A stretch of DNA of 64,000 nucleotides. It comes from Bostrychus sinensis (Eukaryota > Chordata > Actinopteri > Gobiiformes > Eleotridae). The position numbers and the translations under genes are program-made. The notes beneath the pieces are model-generated. The model was not told the DNA's origin. It saw only the letters and a program-made list of their open reading frames with translations, and made no database searches. The stretch lies in the NCBI GenBank assembly GCA_020698575.1, contig CM036252.1, forward strand, positions 23,968,706 to 24,032,705. Direction: 5' to 3'. This document shows, piece after piece, positions 22,206-32,900 of the stretch. Position 1 is the stretch's first letter. The number at the start of each line of letters is the position of its first letter.

Positions 22206-22555
22206 ACTAACAGCACAAGAATTCTTCTGCAGGGCTTTCTTGGAGTCAAATTAGAAGTTGAAAGGCAGAGAAAAGCACCTACCAGCTGTTCTACCAATTT
22301 TTTTACAATTTACAGACTATTTGCACTACTGTTACCGCAACCGATTACTCTTGCACTGCTTAACTTGCTCATTTGGTTTCATGCAATATACCCACTCAGA
22401 TGTTTATTTCGTCTGCTGCTGTATAGTTTAATACTGTGCTGAGCCAATGCAGATAAACTTTATTCTGTGTACACTTGGATATCTGAATTGAATCTAGGGA
22501 AATGTGACTATCTTCTCAGTGGTAAAAGTGTAAGCAAATAAGCCATCAAACCCAG
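22206..22555. other. Unique sequence, nothing recognised
   Basis: No supportable feature. Confidence 0.4.
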
Positions 22556-23389
22556 CAGCTGTCTCGTCCCTGATCCCTCGTCTCGGAGCCTCCGTCACAT
22601 CAGCGCCGTAACGAGAGAAAACTTTTCCCTTTGTCTCCTCTTCATGTCATTTGTATGGATCCGTGCGTCCGCCGCTTCTCTTTGATCACCCCCTGTCTCC
22701 GGTGTGCTCTCCGCTGGATGGCTGCGCCGGTTGTCACCTCGGCGTGTGCGTCTCATTCCCTCTAATCAACCACACCTGGCGCTACACCTGGCACTCCCGT
22801 CATTAGCCGAATTTCCTGATTGCACCGAGCTAACGGGTCTACCCCTGCATCTGATTGTGTTCCTTTGTTACAGCCGGGATTAGATATGGTTAGAAAATAA
22901 AGCGCCAGGGCTTTTTCTTTCAGCTGTAAAAATGGACACAATTTTCTTAAAATTGCATGTTGTTTGGTGCAAGTTGGGGGAAATTAACCTCTTCGCTAAA
23001 ACGTTTTGGGGAGTCATTACTACCAAGCTAGATAGAATTTGCTGGCTTCCTTTTCTTACTTTAGTCCTCTCTTGGCCTATTTCTGTCCTCTCTCTCCGAT
23101 GATCCTTCTTCTTTGGCTTCCGACCAACGGGAATAAGGTGACTTTACTTGAAGAAAAGGTAGGTATAGAAAGCTAACCGCTAAAGAGGCCTTGGGGAGGA
23201 TGAAGCACAGAATAATAATGGCTGCACGCTGCTGTGTCTAAGAGGGGCTCCCCGCTGAGACGGGACGGGTAGAAAGAGGCGCTCCCTCTTCATCACACCC
23301 CTTGACATCCAAGACTGAAGGAACTATAGAGAAAAAGGAGGCCAGCCGAGAGCTTGAGAGTGCTGTAGAGAATATCTAGTCTGCAGCCT
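22556..23389. other. GC-richer unique block
   Basis: A pyrimidine-rich, GC-richer tract from 22560 to 22910, including 'ccacacctggcgctacacc' and 'gccgggattagatatgg', gives way to AT-rich DNA and a second GC-rich patch at 23230-23300. No open frame of note and no repeat family. It could be a conserved element cluster. Confidence 0.3.
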
Positions 23390-23466
23390 TATCAACAGGT
23401 TGTCCTATGTGCTGAGGTCCCCTGTCCTCTTGCCTCATGCTTGTGACCCACTAAAGACACTAGAAG
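23390..23466 (+). repeat. Local duplicate segment E1
   Basis: Matches 25517-25624 (E2): 'caacaggttgtcctat', then 'cctgtcctcttgcc', then 'ctaaagacacta'. E2 carries about 28 extra bases in the middle. Direct orientation, about 2.1 kb apart. Confidence 0.7.
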
Positions 23467-23790
23467 CAAAATGTAGGATAACTGATGCCACTGTATGGCT
23501 CAGCGGTAGAGCTGAGGCACATATACAAGGCAATTACAGACTCCTATCAATAAATAAGCCTAAAATGGCAACAACAACAACAAAAAAAAAAAATGGAATG
23601 AAGAAAAACTTTGTAATCATCTAATAGTATATTGTAATAATAACCATCAGGGAAAAAAATTGACATTATATAGGCTTTATAATTATGATTTTATTGTACG
23701 GCACACCCCAATAAGTGATCCTCTAATTGGCTGTGGGTGGGGGGGTGGGGGGTCTATAAAGTCTATTTTAGAGCTAAATACATTTTGTTA
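23467..23790. other. Unrecognised sequence
   Basis: An A run sits near 23583. 'gtaatcatctaatagtatat' near 23615 recurs with few changes near 33550, suggesting a scrap of a further dispersed repeat. Nothing else seen. Confidence 0.35.
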
Positions 23791-23897
23791 CACAGAATCT
23801 GGGCTTGACATTAACTTTTTTGCTCACTGGCTACAGTGGCAAGTCCTTTTCACATAGTAGTGTTTTTACTTGGAAGAATTTAATAAATTTAATCAGA

Positions 23898-23899
<2 letters not shown>

Positions 23900-23973
<74 letters not shown>

Positions 23974-23990
23974 ATTTTTTTTTTTTTTTT
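23900..23990. repeat. (TA)n microsatellite followed by poly-T
   Basis: About 30 TA units (23900-23959) run into a T tract broken by one A. It lies inside the hAT at 23799-24398 and is expected to be length-variable. Confidence 0.95.
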
Positions 23991-24129
23991 GCATTTATTT
24001 TATAGCATACAATAAGCTTACAGAAATGTAGAGCTAGGTTTTATGTGTAGACAAGGATTTATTAAATATGTAGAAAACAGGCTTAGCAGAAAAAATGTAA
24101 ACATTTTGCATGTGGTCTAGCTTAATAGT

Positions 24130-24202
24130 TTTTTTTGTTTGTTTGTTTGTTTGTTTAATGTGTTTTGTTTTTTTGTTTTTTGTTTTGTTTTGTTTTTTTT
24201 TC
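24130..24202. repeat. (GTTT)n and T-rich low-complexity tract
   Basis: Five GTTT units pass into G-interrupted T runs, inside the same hAT element. Confidence 0.9.
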
Positions 24203-24594
24203 TCAGATCATGATGAATTACTAAATGCTGACCACCTTGGTCACTCAAACATAGCATCAGAAATTGAGGACCTCTACAGTTAAGATACATGGATAAAATC
24301 CAACCTGCCAAAGTGACTGGTGAGACTAATAATGTTACTAGCCAAAATGAAAATCTATCAGCATTTGGCCGGTTGGCTAGTGCTAATGTCAAGCCCTGCT
24401 CAGAATATATCATGCAGGATGTGATGTGTAATAAGGTAAAGATATTTGTTGGTTAGCTATACTATTGTTGTTGTTGGTGAGTGGTGGGGCAGGAAACACT
24501 ATGGGTAATAGATTTTGTTGTAACAGCATCTGGGGCAGCTGTAGTAAAACCTGGTAGTTCATCTTTAAGAACAACATTTTAGCAGAATTAACCT

Positions 24595-24710
24595 TACATA
24601 TATCAATGTTGTTAAGATATTGGGTGATTAGTTGGTGAAATAATCAAAAGGAATGGTAGTTTCATATGTTTAGTGATCAAATTTTATTGCAACTTTCTGC
24701 AGTGTGTTTG
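24595..24710 (+). repeat. Local duplicate segment D1
   Basis: Aligns with 25130-25245 (D2) through 'attttagcagaatta', 'aaataatcaaaaggaatgg', 'tgtttagtgatc' and 'ttttattgcaactttc'. Direct orientation, about 530 bp apart. Not a repeat family I recognise. Confidence 0.6.
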
Positions 24711-25129
24711 GGTAAGTAACAATGTTTGCATTTGTCTTGATATTCACAAACATTTAAACACAATACTGACCATTGTTCCTTAGATGTTTCTGTTTGTTTG
24801 TTCGTTTGTTTTTATGTAAAACCATATTCTTGCAGGGCTACCAAAGTTTATATGATAATAGATTCTATAACCACATTTTACTATGCATCATTCTGTCGAC
24901 TATTGACCTGGGGTTGTTTTGAAAGTCAGTACAGTCAGTAAAGTCCAGTTGTCTTTGTTACAAACAATATAATACAAAGTAAATGTTAAAATATAATAAT
25001 AATCTAGGATGGTTAAAATGTCCCTAAAGATATTATTTAATTAATGCTAAATGATGTCTCATATTTTAAAACTAAACCCTTGAATTGAATAATTTTGTCA
25101 TATTTTGAAATATCAAGCACATTAAGCAA

Positions 25130-25500
25130 GGTATATTTTAGCACAATTACATCAAATACTGGATGTGTTTTGGAGAGTAGGTGCTAAAATAATCAGCAAC
25201 AAGAATGGTTGTTTTATGTGCTTAGTGATCCATTTTTATTGCAACTTTCATGCCAATTCACACTCGTCCGGCAATGTTACAGGCAGTTATGAGACCAACA
25301 TTAATAAAGAACCATATAACCCTTGGCTTTCCACAATGTATCTAACTAATTTTCTTTCTCTCCGTCGTCCTGACACAGATCACCTCGCTTCTCCACCCGG
25401 CAGGTAAAAACAATCCTCACTTCCTCCTCTCATGCTTTCATTCATTATTATGTTAATTACATTTTCCCTCAAAAGTCGTCTTTGAATGGGGCATGTCCGT
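25130..25500 (+). repeat. Local duplicate segment D2
   Basis: Its left part matches D1. From 25220 on it matches D3 at 28083-28405 through 'tttttattgcaactt', 'tgttacaggcagttat', 'tttctttctctccgtcgtcc', 'ccggcaggtaaaaac', 'tcctcacttcctcctc' and 'attattatgttaatta'. The TTAATTA core and the position in unique sequence make a duplicated regulatory element plausible. Confidence 0.75.
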
Positions 25501-25516
25501 TAGTGACTCTGCGCCC

Positions 25517-25624
25517 CTTACCAACAGGTCGTCCTATACACTAGAGGTCCTGCCGCTCCACTGGCACCATGAATAATTCCCCCTGTCCTCTTGCCCCTGC
25601 TTCCGACCCGCCAAAGACACTATA
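25517..25624 (+). repeat. Local duplicate segment E2
   Basis: Partner of E1 (23390-23466), directly downstream of D2. It is longer than E1 by an internal block of about 28 bases containing 'tccactggcaccatg'. Confidence 0.7.
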
Positions 25625-25639
25625 ATTAATGCATAGGTC

Positions 25640-26340
25640 CGCTCCATACTCCACAAATCTAAATTACCAGATAATATCTTAAGACGGACAAAAAAGTTCT
25701 ACTCCCAGCCACTTCCTCCCACAAAAGCCTATTGTTTAGCATTGTAAGTGCTTGCATATGCACACTGCAGCACTTAGTCAAGCGCGGCCTTCCAATGTCA
25801 TACAGATATCCGGCAATGTCAAGATTTGTATTTGCCCGTGTTTCCAATTTCATGAGACAGTGATGCGTGACAGCGGTGACAAGAACTCCAAGGTGCCACA
25901 CTGGCCAGGTATTCACAGAGCCGTGCTGACATAGCTGTTGGAAGCTCACTTTTTTTTTCCTTTTTTTTCCCCCTTCCCATTGCACTTTTTTTTTTTTTTT
26001 TTTTTGCAAAGCTCTTCTCAAATGAGATTCCAGCTGTCATCCGAGTCCAAAGCTGAACATTTCTCACAGGTCATCTTCAACTTGTGAATGGTAAGGCCTT
26101 AAAGTTTGGGACGAGGAGGAGGCAGAAGGGCAGACTGTTTCCATCTGCTTCAAACTCCAGAATGAGAAATCATTGTACGTTATAGCAGCCTGACAATGCA
26201 TATTTCCAAACTGCATGCATTTAATTTTGTTTTCTTTTTACATTGTTTTTAACTGAATAATAGCATGTATATTAAAGTGTTTCTTGTATGACAATGATTA
26301 AGGTCTGGTTTTCTTTTGGCACCAAACTAACACATCACCT
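25640..26340. other. Candidate conserved non-coding block
   Basis: Unique sequence broken only by T runs near 25950 and 25986-26005. It contains 'ctgcatgcatttaattttg' (about 26211) and balanced-composition stretches at 25750-25930. Frames of up to 120 codons on the minus strand come from the poly-T and are not convincing. Confidence 0.3.
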
Positions 26341-26696
26341 CATCCAATAGTGGTTATACTATATCCAGAATTGACTGAAATGTCTTTCTGCAAACTCCTA
26401 CATACAATAAGCATATGCAACGCTATTCTAGAGATGACCAAGATTAGTTTAAAATTATGATGAAAAGCATTATATAGTCCCTTTAATGAATATCATGAAA
26501 ATTTGTCAAATACATTTCTCGATAGTCTAAAACCTCAAACAACACTCATTGTAGAATTGGATATTGTTCCTGAGATGAGCATTTCTGATTTTAATAGTTT
26601 CTTGCTAAATTTGACACTAAATACATTGTTGCTCCAAGGCTACCATAGGTGTTCCCATTGTATGTGTTTATTGATTTTTATTTATCTTTGTTTATC
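26341..26696. other. Unique sequence, nothing recognised
   Basis: No supportable feature. Confidence 0.4.
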
Positions 26697-26699
26697 TAA

Positions 26700-27355
26700 A
26701 GGTGTGTTCACAGTGCACGAGTTTGAGATATCAAATTTGTGTCATTAGCATCTGCTTGGACCCTTGAACATTTTGAAGTCTAAAACGCTCTGTTCGTGCA
26801 TCAAAACAAATGTGTCCGACGCGAATTTGCATCATGGGAGGAGTATGTTGGTTTGCTCACCTGTTGTCCCGTGTCATTGTGAGGACATGTCCCCTGAACA
26901 CTATTGCTGTATTTAAGCACTCAGCCCCAGCAGCAGAGTTGAGACATGGAGGAGTTTTTTCTTGCTCAATAGCGGTATAGGCTAGGCTAGCAGTTTGTAC
27001 ACAGACTCTGTTTTCCCAGTTGTTTTAGGGACTGCAGTAACTGCTAATCAAACGAGCTTAGCTCAGCACACACTAAAGCTAAGGTCCCTTTTATATCTTG
27101 TTACTATGTTTTTGATTGTTGTCTTTATAAAAGTAGCAGAGCTGCTGTAGGCTGTAGCTTATAGCTCCAGGTTCACATTGACAGCCTTGATAAGTCCACC
27201 GTGATTGTTTTGATGGATCTCCACTTCCTACGTCTTCTCATGTCACTGCAGGAGCTTGATTCGTGACGCAGGACATCTAGACGTGCGTTTACATAGACTT
27301 AACATGTAAACCAGACACTACAGACTCCTCAAACGCATCCGGTGTGAACGTAGCT
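26700..27355. mobile_element. PIF/Harbinger-type non-autonomous element, copy 1
   Basis: The left terminus aggtgtgttcacag and the reverse complement of the right, agctacgttcacaccgga, are inverted. TAA flanks both sides (26697-26699 and 27356-27358), the 3 bp duplication of PIF/Harbinger elements. Internal phrases shared with 61839-62748 include 'ggtttgctcacctgttgtcc', 'cagtaactgctaat' and 'aggctgtagcttatagctcc'. No transposase in 656 bp. Confidence 0.8.
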
Positions 27356-27704
27356 TAAAGATTTTTTTTTCATTAAGTGATGCAAAAGACAACATACAGG
27401 TGAAAAAAGACAAAACATAATATATCTGACAATACAAAAGACATACAGATCATCATCAAGACAACAGTCAGTGAGAGTGTGTGTGTTTGTGTATGTGTGT
27501 GGGTTGTGTGTCTATGTGGGTACATGCAGACTTGGCAGGTATGATTAGGATGAGAGAAAAGAAAAAAAAATAGAAATGATAATAAAATTAAAAACATTTT
27601 CAAGTTATTATTAATTTGAAGTGTATTACTAATACAGGGAGGTCATGGTGACCAGACAATTGACTGAAAACTTTAAATAACATTGGCCAGTTGCTCAGTG
27701 TGGT
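27356..27704. other. GT-rich and AT-rich sequence
   Basis: An imperfect GT repeat occupies about 27470-27525. Otherwise nothing recognisable. Confidence 0.5.
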
Positions 27705-27896
27705 GTGATGCATGACCACAGAGGACTGAGCATGTTGGCAGAGTCCCCTGAGTCACCCACCCACCCAGAGGAGGAGGCTGACAGAGGGGACAGTTTCCTC
27801 CTCCAGCAGGAGCTACTCCCAGACCCTTCCAGGAGGGAGTCTGTTCTAGCCAGTGAAGGGCCCATGCAGCTGTCCTGCCTCACTTTTTATTATTGA
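27705..27896 (+). other. Coding-like segment, 63 codons, unknown
   Basis: The open frame has an unusually protein-like composition. It is rich in Ser, Pro and Glu, has acidic clusters (PEEEAD) and a basic SRRES patch, and its GC content is well above the neighbours. No family is recognised. It lacks a clear acceptor site upstream and ends in AT-rich DNA. It could be the last exon of a gene, a processed fragment or part of a retroelement. Chance cannot be excluded. Confidence 0.2.
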
Positions 27897-28039
27897 TCTA
27901 ACTTGCTTTTTTTATTCAAACATTTTTATATCTCATTACATACTTAAAATATTGTCTAGTCTTCATCACCTCCACTGGTGAAACTATTTTTTATTTTTTT
28001 TATGTCCTAATTTCCAACTATTTAAGCAGGATGTTGACA

Positions 28040-28078
28040 TATGACCTGAGGAAGTTTCGGAAAGGGATTGAAACATTA
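28040..28078 (+). repeat. Retroelement-tail-like motif
   Basis: 'acctgaggaagtttcgg' and then 'gattgaaacatt' resemble the 'tgaagaagc...gaaacgt' signature found at 52620, 54800 and, inverted, 51520. It touches the left edge of segment D3. Confidence 0.35.
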
Positions 28079-28082
28079 TCTG

Positions 28083-28405
28083 TCCCATTTTTATTGCAAC
28101 TTCTCATGCAAATCCACACTGGTCCTCCAATGTCACAGGCAGTTATCCGACATTCATCCGACATTGATTAGTGCGATAAAAAGACCAACTTGTTCTTTCT
28201 TTATCCAATATAGAACCATCTAACCCCTGGACTTCCATGATGTAGCTACATAATTTTCTTTCTCTCTATCGTCCTGACACGGATCACCCTGCTTCTTCAT
28301 CCGGCAGGTGAAAACAATCCTCACTTCCTCCTCGCACGCTTTTATTCGTTATTATGTTAATTAGATTTTCACTCCGAAGTCGACTTTGAATTGGGCATGT
28401 CCGCC
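28083..28405 (+). repeat. Local duplicate segment D3
   Basis: Matches D2 (25220-25500) over about 300 bp in direct orientation, 2.86 kb away. Shared phrases include 'atttttattgcaactt', 'tgtcacaggcagttat', 'ttttctttctct', 'atccggcaggtgaaaac', 'tcctcacttcctcctc' and 'gttattatgttaatta'. D3 has an extra stretch with 'attagtgcgataaaaag'. Confidence 0.75.
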
Positions 28406-29238
28406 GGTGATTAGCTTCAACTGTGAGATGAATACTGTAGCAGCCCCTCATACAAGCAGCTAGTTTCCTCTTCTCCATAGGTCTGCCCTTGCACACGTCC
28501 TGCAATAAGTAAATCTTATTGATGTCTGAAATGGAGCCGACCCATATCTGTGAAGTCAGACTGAGCTCGCAATATTTCTTCCACTATTTTGGGATTTTTT
28601 TTTTTATTTTTTTTTTACGTACAACCCTCATGCATGCAAATGACGGAGCATTTCATAAAAGAGTCCTCGCTTATCTGTTCATTTAACTGCTGAACTTTGA
28701 GATTGGAGATGGTGCACCCAAGAGAGTCTGGGCTATTTGATGATGTTTGGAAATGTATTAAACGAAATCCATCTAAGTGCTGTGCTAGTTTTAAAAGTTT
28801 GGGGGTTAGAGCTGAAGACATATTTAAAAAAAGCCAGTTCACAGAGTAACTCTTTGTGAATGCCCACCCACCATGCCAAGTGTTGATACAGGTGTTAGAA
28901 GAACTATTTAGCATTGTGGCAACAAATGGCAAGTGGCATTTTTCTTTAATTTCTTTCATTTAAAACACCAAAGCCTATGTTGCCAAATACAGTATGTTAC
29001 CTATTTTCTTGTTAGCTTATGCTGATGGAGTAAGAATGAACATAAGCTACAGCTCTATTTTTTTGTATTTTTGCCCTTCATCAATTCGATTATCTTCTTT
29101 CTGCCATTGGTATAAAAAGTAATGGTGATTTTTTTAATTAGTTTTTGGTGTTGATACAAAACACTCTCATAATCCAGGAATTCTGTACATTTGCAAAATA
29201 GAGATATCCCAGCTTCCACTCCAGCCTCAAGGGGTTAC
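28406..29238. other. Unique sequence, partly conserved-element-like
   Basis: Balanced composition at 28406-28560. Poly-T at 28596-28617. The following 350 bp carry a 114-codon minus-strand frame with no known similarity. Nothing else seen. Confidence 0.3.
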
Positions 29239-29445
29239 TGGGCGGCGCAGTGGCATAGTGGTTAGCACTCTTGGCTCACAGTAAGAAGGTCCTGGGTTCA
29301 ATTGCTGGACCAGACGGGCCCTATTTATGAAGTTTGCATGTTCTCCCTATGTGTGTGTAGGTTTCCTCCGGGTGCTCTGGTTTCCCCTACCACCAAAAAA
29401 ATATGGGTCAGGTTGGCCCATAGTTGTGGCGCACACAGTTGCACT
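29239..29445 (+). repeat. Family B SINE-like repeat with tRNA-like head
   Basis: The head has an A-box-like 'tggcatagtggttagcac' and a B-box-like 'gggttcaattgc', the internal promoter layout of polymerase III SINEs. The body continues with 'gaagtttgcatgttctccc' and 'gtttcctccgggtgctctgg', phrases of a very common teleost repeat. The 3' end is degraded beyond 29400. Not a functional tRNA gene: it does not close into a cloverleaf. Confidence 0.75.
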
Positions 29446-29499
29446 GGCTCAGGACTAACCCTCCATCTGATCCATGCAATTTCGTTGTAAACCATATAT

Positions 29500-29625
29500 G
29501 TATATTGTGTGTGGCTTTTACTCTTGAACTAGATTGTTTGAGTCCAGGTCTGGTCACTGAGAAAAGTGACCAATACCTTCCCAAAAGTCTGCGCTCTCCG
29601 ACAGCTTCTAGTTGTCTGGAACAAT
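29500..29625 (+). repeat. Composite repeat R1, plus copy, 3' part
   Basis: Contains 'tttactcttgaactag', a B-box-like 'gtttgagtccaggtctgg' and the R1 end phrase 'agtctgcgctctccgac' plus 'cttctagttgtctgg'. The head upstream of 'tttactc' is not recognisable. Confidence 0.65.
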
Positions 29626-29639
29626 AGTCTTGAGCCATG

Positions 29640-31290
29640 AGAAGCTTATTAATGGAGAGAAAATAAATATCAGTTTTTCCTCCAATTTATAAGGACCTGC
29701 CAAAGTGTCATGTTGTTGAGAAAAGTGTCAAACTACAATTCAGAGTACACCATTATTTTACCTATATCATATAGTGAGGACTTTCCTTTTCATTGATCCT
29801 CCCTGTGGTGAATGGATGCACAGGTGGACCAATATGAATGCTGCGTTATTGCTTCACCGCTCACAGGCAGTCCAGATGTTAGCAAGCTGACAGAACTAGC
29901 TTGATCCAGGTTTGGGGTTAATTAAACCGGCTAACCCTGCAGCGGAGATGGGTTTCTATAGCCAACACCGGAGAGGTCACGGGCTTGAGGTCAGCAGGAT
30001 CTTGTTAGGTGGAACTCGGGCTCAACATAACAGCGATGGGAAATAGTTTGTAAGGTTCAGAGAAAGGGCAGGGCGAGTAGGCTAGTGTTAGACCAGGAAG
30101 GTGAAAATGAAACGGTTTGGGCACAAGCGTGGGAGTGCGGTTGATCCAGCCGATGAGTGGTAGCGACACAAGACAGATGACTGCCAGCAACCCCCGCTTT
30201 GAGCTAAAAAGTGGGCGAGAGAAGCATGTTGGATGAGCAGCTGTACAGGAGCTTTGTGCTTCCTGCCAGCTTGTTCAGCAAGGTGACCTTAAACTAGTTT
30301 GGCGCCGCTCCCAAGGCCCATGCTGTGAATCTCGCAGGAGGTTTTAGTGGCAACAGAAATCACTCCGCCACTCTTGCCAACAATTATAAAAGGCCGTGTC
30401 TGTGAACTCACCGCACTTTTTACTGTCCGCAGCCTAGCCCTCAGCGCAAATGAAACAATACAACTGAACGACAGTGAGGGATTACACCACCGTTTTCATC
30501 TGGGGTTTGGCTTGTGCAGGATATCAACCAGTATCTACAGTATGTTTTATCACTTTGCAGGCCATTCCAAGCTTGAAATAAATCATGTTCTGTGACGGGT
30601 GTCTGCATCACCCCACTTATTTTAGCAATAATGTTTCCAATACAGCTTCTGAAATATCCTTGTTTGATCTACAAGCGTCACGCATTGAATTAACATCTCT
30701 AGCGGTATCCCAACTGTGTGATTTTCTCACCTGAAGATCAAGAAGTGCATTCCTCCCAAGTTGTCTCATTAGCACCCGGTACAGGAATAGGACTATGAAG
30801 TAACATACTGTAGCGTGGCAGCCATTATCATAAGCTAATAGGTCTCTTCTGACATTTCCCTGTAACTTGAGGCATGGAGCCATAACTACTGCGAGAATAA
30901 GGACTTAAAAGTGAGCCGCTGGGACCCAGTGCGTCTCAATGCATCAAGGACCCCTCTCTCAAGGGTGCCCTATTTTTCACCAGCAGAAAGGTCTTTGTGT
31001 TCCCAGTCTCATTTAACACAGTGCATATGTTACTTTTACACAAGAGGCTCTTCATGGTGCATGCAGTGGGTTAAAAGAACTGTGACTGTGATGGGGACTC
31101 GGAAAAATAATCAAAAAATCCACATTCAAGAGCTCTAATAGAGAAATTCTTGCCCATGAACAGGATTACCAAGAATTAGGACAGAACACTCATTTTATTT
31201 GACAAATTGTGACATTCGTACACCCTTTTATAACAAATATAAAAGAATATATCTGTATGAAAAATGTCTTCTTTTAGGAAGCTGTTACTT
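29640..31290. other. Long candidate conserved non-coding block
   Basis: Repeat-free, balanced composition, with words such as 'ggttaattaaaccggc' (about 29919), 'caacaattataaaaggcc' (about 30378), 'cgcattgaattaacatc' (about 30681) and 'ccattatcataagc' (about 30822). No coding frame with known similarity. Inference: clustered regulatory DNA. Confidence 0.35.
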
Positions 31291-31674
31291 TCCCTTTGTA
31301 GAGACCCCCTGCTGGTAATGGTAGGGACTGGAAAGAGCATAAAATAGCTAAATAACAGGGCTATTAGCGTGACACTAATAGAGCCTCATGAGGAGGGGAC
31401 AGCTCAACATACAGGACTGCAAGAGGAAATGAAACAAAATACTACCCAAGGTATGTTTTTTGAGGTGCAAACATGGTTAAAGTTGATTTATAATAATAGG
31501 GGACCTTTAACAACGTGTTTGTTTATAATAAGTGAAACAAATTCATGTTATCTAAAATGAAGCTGCTTTATTTATTTGATTGCTTGTATATTTTTCAAAC
31601 TGTTTCATTGTTGAGGTTGTTCAGCATACTGTTCCCTTCATAGTTAATCACATTCAGAACTATCTAGTTATTTT
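31291..31674. other. Unique sequence, nothing recognised
   Basis: No supportable feature. Confidence 0.4.
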
Positions 31675-31900
31675 CAGCTCAGGTGGTAGAGCCGCTCATC
31701 CACTAACCAGAAGGTTGGCCATACAAACCCCTGCTCCCACCTTTGCATACTGCCATTGTGTCCATGGGCAAAACACCTAAGCAACCTTGCTACCAGAGTT
31801 TATGTACACTGGTGTATGAACGTGTGACTGCTTGTAAGAGTGAATGGGTGAATGGTTCTTTGATGTAAAGTGCTTTGGATGCCTATGGAGGTAGAAACAC
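31675..31900 (+). repeat. Family A tRNA-derived SINE, plus copy
   Basis: The head has 'agctcaggtggtagagc' (A box) and 'aaccagaaggttggcc', where a B box 'ggttcgatccc' would be expected but is mutated. The body has 'tgtccatgggcaaaacacc' and 'gaatgggtgaatgg'. The 3' end 'gtaaagtgctttggatg' matches the 'taaagcgctttgagtg' end of a widespread fish SINE. No clear target duplication. Confidence 0.8.
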
Positions 31901-32229
31901 AGCATAGCCTGATGTCTCTTTTCAGGCTTACACCGGGGATGCCCAGAATTTGTAATAATGCTCTAGGCATGATACTAGGATATTTGATAGGACAGGGCAT
32001 GTCTGAAAAGGGCTTCTGAGTCAATCGGTGGATTTGTTAGCACTTGCGTTCATTCAGCATATTTCATTGTATTTACTAAGTATAGTATTTACCATGTTTG
32101 CCATTTGACAGTATTTCACCATAAATAAATCTGACTTATTAAACTAAGTAACAAGAGGTAAAATGCTTTTGTAACATTATAGTTGTTCTAGGTAAAGTCT
32201 TGAGTTGGGTCTCCATTTTAGGTTTTCTG
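31901..32229. other. Unique sequence, nothing recognised
   Basis: No supportable feature. Confidence 0.4.
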
Positions 32230-32900
32230 ACGTAAAAATATGTCACAACAGGACTAGCACGTATCTGGTGTGGGATTATCTTCCTTTTCTGTGTTTGCCT
32301 TGCCTCCTAATGTGACCTTTAGCAGAATTCCCCATTAGCCGAAACCACGACACACTGCAAGTTAGGCAAAGGCCAGAGCGAAGAGAAGAAGAAACTCCTT
32401 AGACAATGTACGGCTTCTTACATTGTAATGGAACGAATGCACAAAATGTAAAAGTCGCTGGAGGTTTTCTGCACTTAGAAAGGCAATTTAATTAAACCTA
32501 ATAGGTTTTCCATTTGCGAGCACAAACAATTCAACGGTATAGAGGGTGAAGTAGCTGCGAGAAATGAAGAGTGACAATGAACTTTTTTGTCCTCCTTGTT
32601 TTTAGTTAATGTTTGTTCTGTAAAAAGCTGTTGTGTCAAGTTGGGAACACAAGAGTGGCTGTTGAGAAAGTTATGTTAATGTTTTATGCAACGTTTTAAG
32701 CACAAAGCAGCAGCAGCGAGACAAGGCAGAGGTGGTGTGGGAAAATGAATAGCCTGTCGTTCAGAATAACGCATGATTCATCTCCTTTTGTAAACACTGC
32801 CATAATGTTTGATCAACCTGAAAGACACTTTGAAATGAATTTAATACATTTCAACCAACACAGACATTATTGGACGTTTAACCGTCAAAATGGCTGCAGT
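32230..32900. other. Candidate conserved non-coding element
   Basis: Unique sequence with 'ggcaatttaattaaacc' (about 32481), 'cttacattgtaatgg' (about 32416) and 'aataacgcatgattc' (about 32765). No repeat and no coding frame. Regulatory by inference. Confidence 0.35.

Larger units (their letters stand above)
23799..24398. mobile_element. hAT-type non-autonomous element with 8 bp target duplication
   Basis: The ends ctgggcttgacattaac and, reverse-complemented, cagggcttgacattagc form terminal inverted repeats. They are flanked by cacagaat (23791-23798) and ctcagaat (24399-24406), a 7-of-8 match to an 8 bp duplication. The subterminal words 'tttgctcactggctac' and 'ggccggttggctag' match a fish hAT family I know. 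The interior is largely replaced by TA, T and GTTT runs. No transposase. Confidence 0.8.

Noticed and set aside
29239..29310. tRNA gene on the plus strand
   Set aside because: Only the promoter boxes are tRNA-like; there is no cloverleaf and no anticodon arm I can fold.
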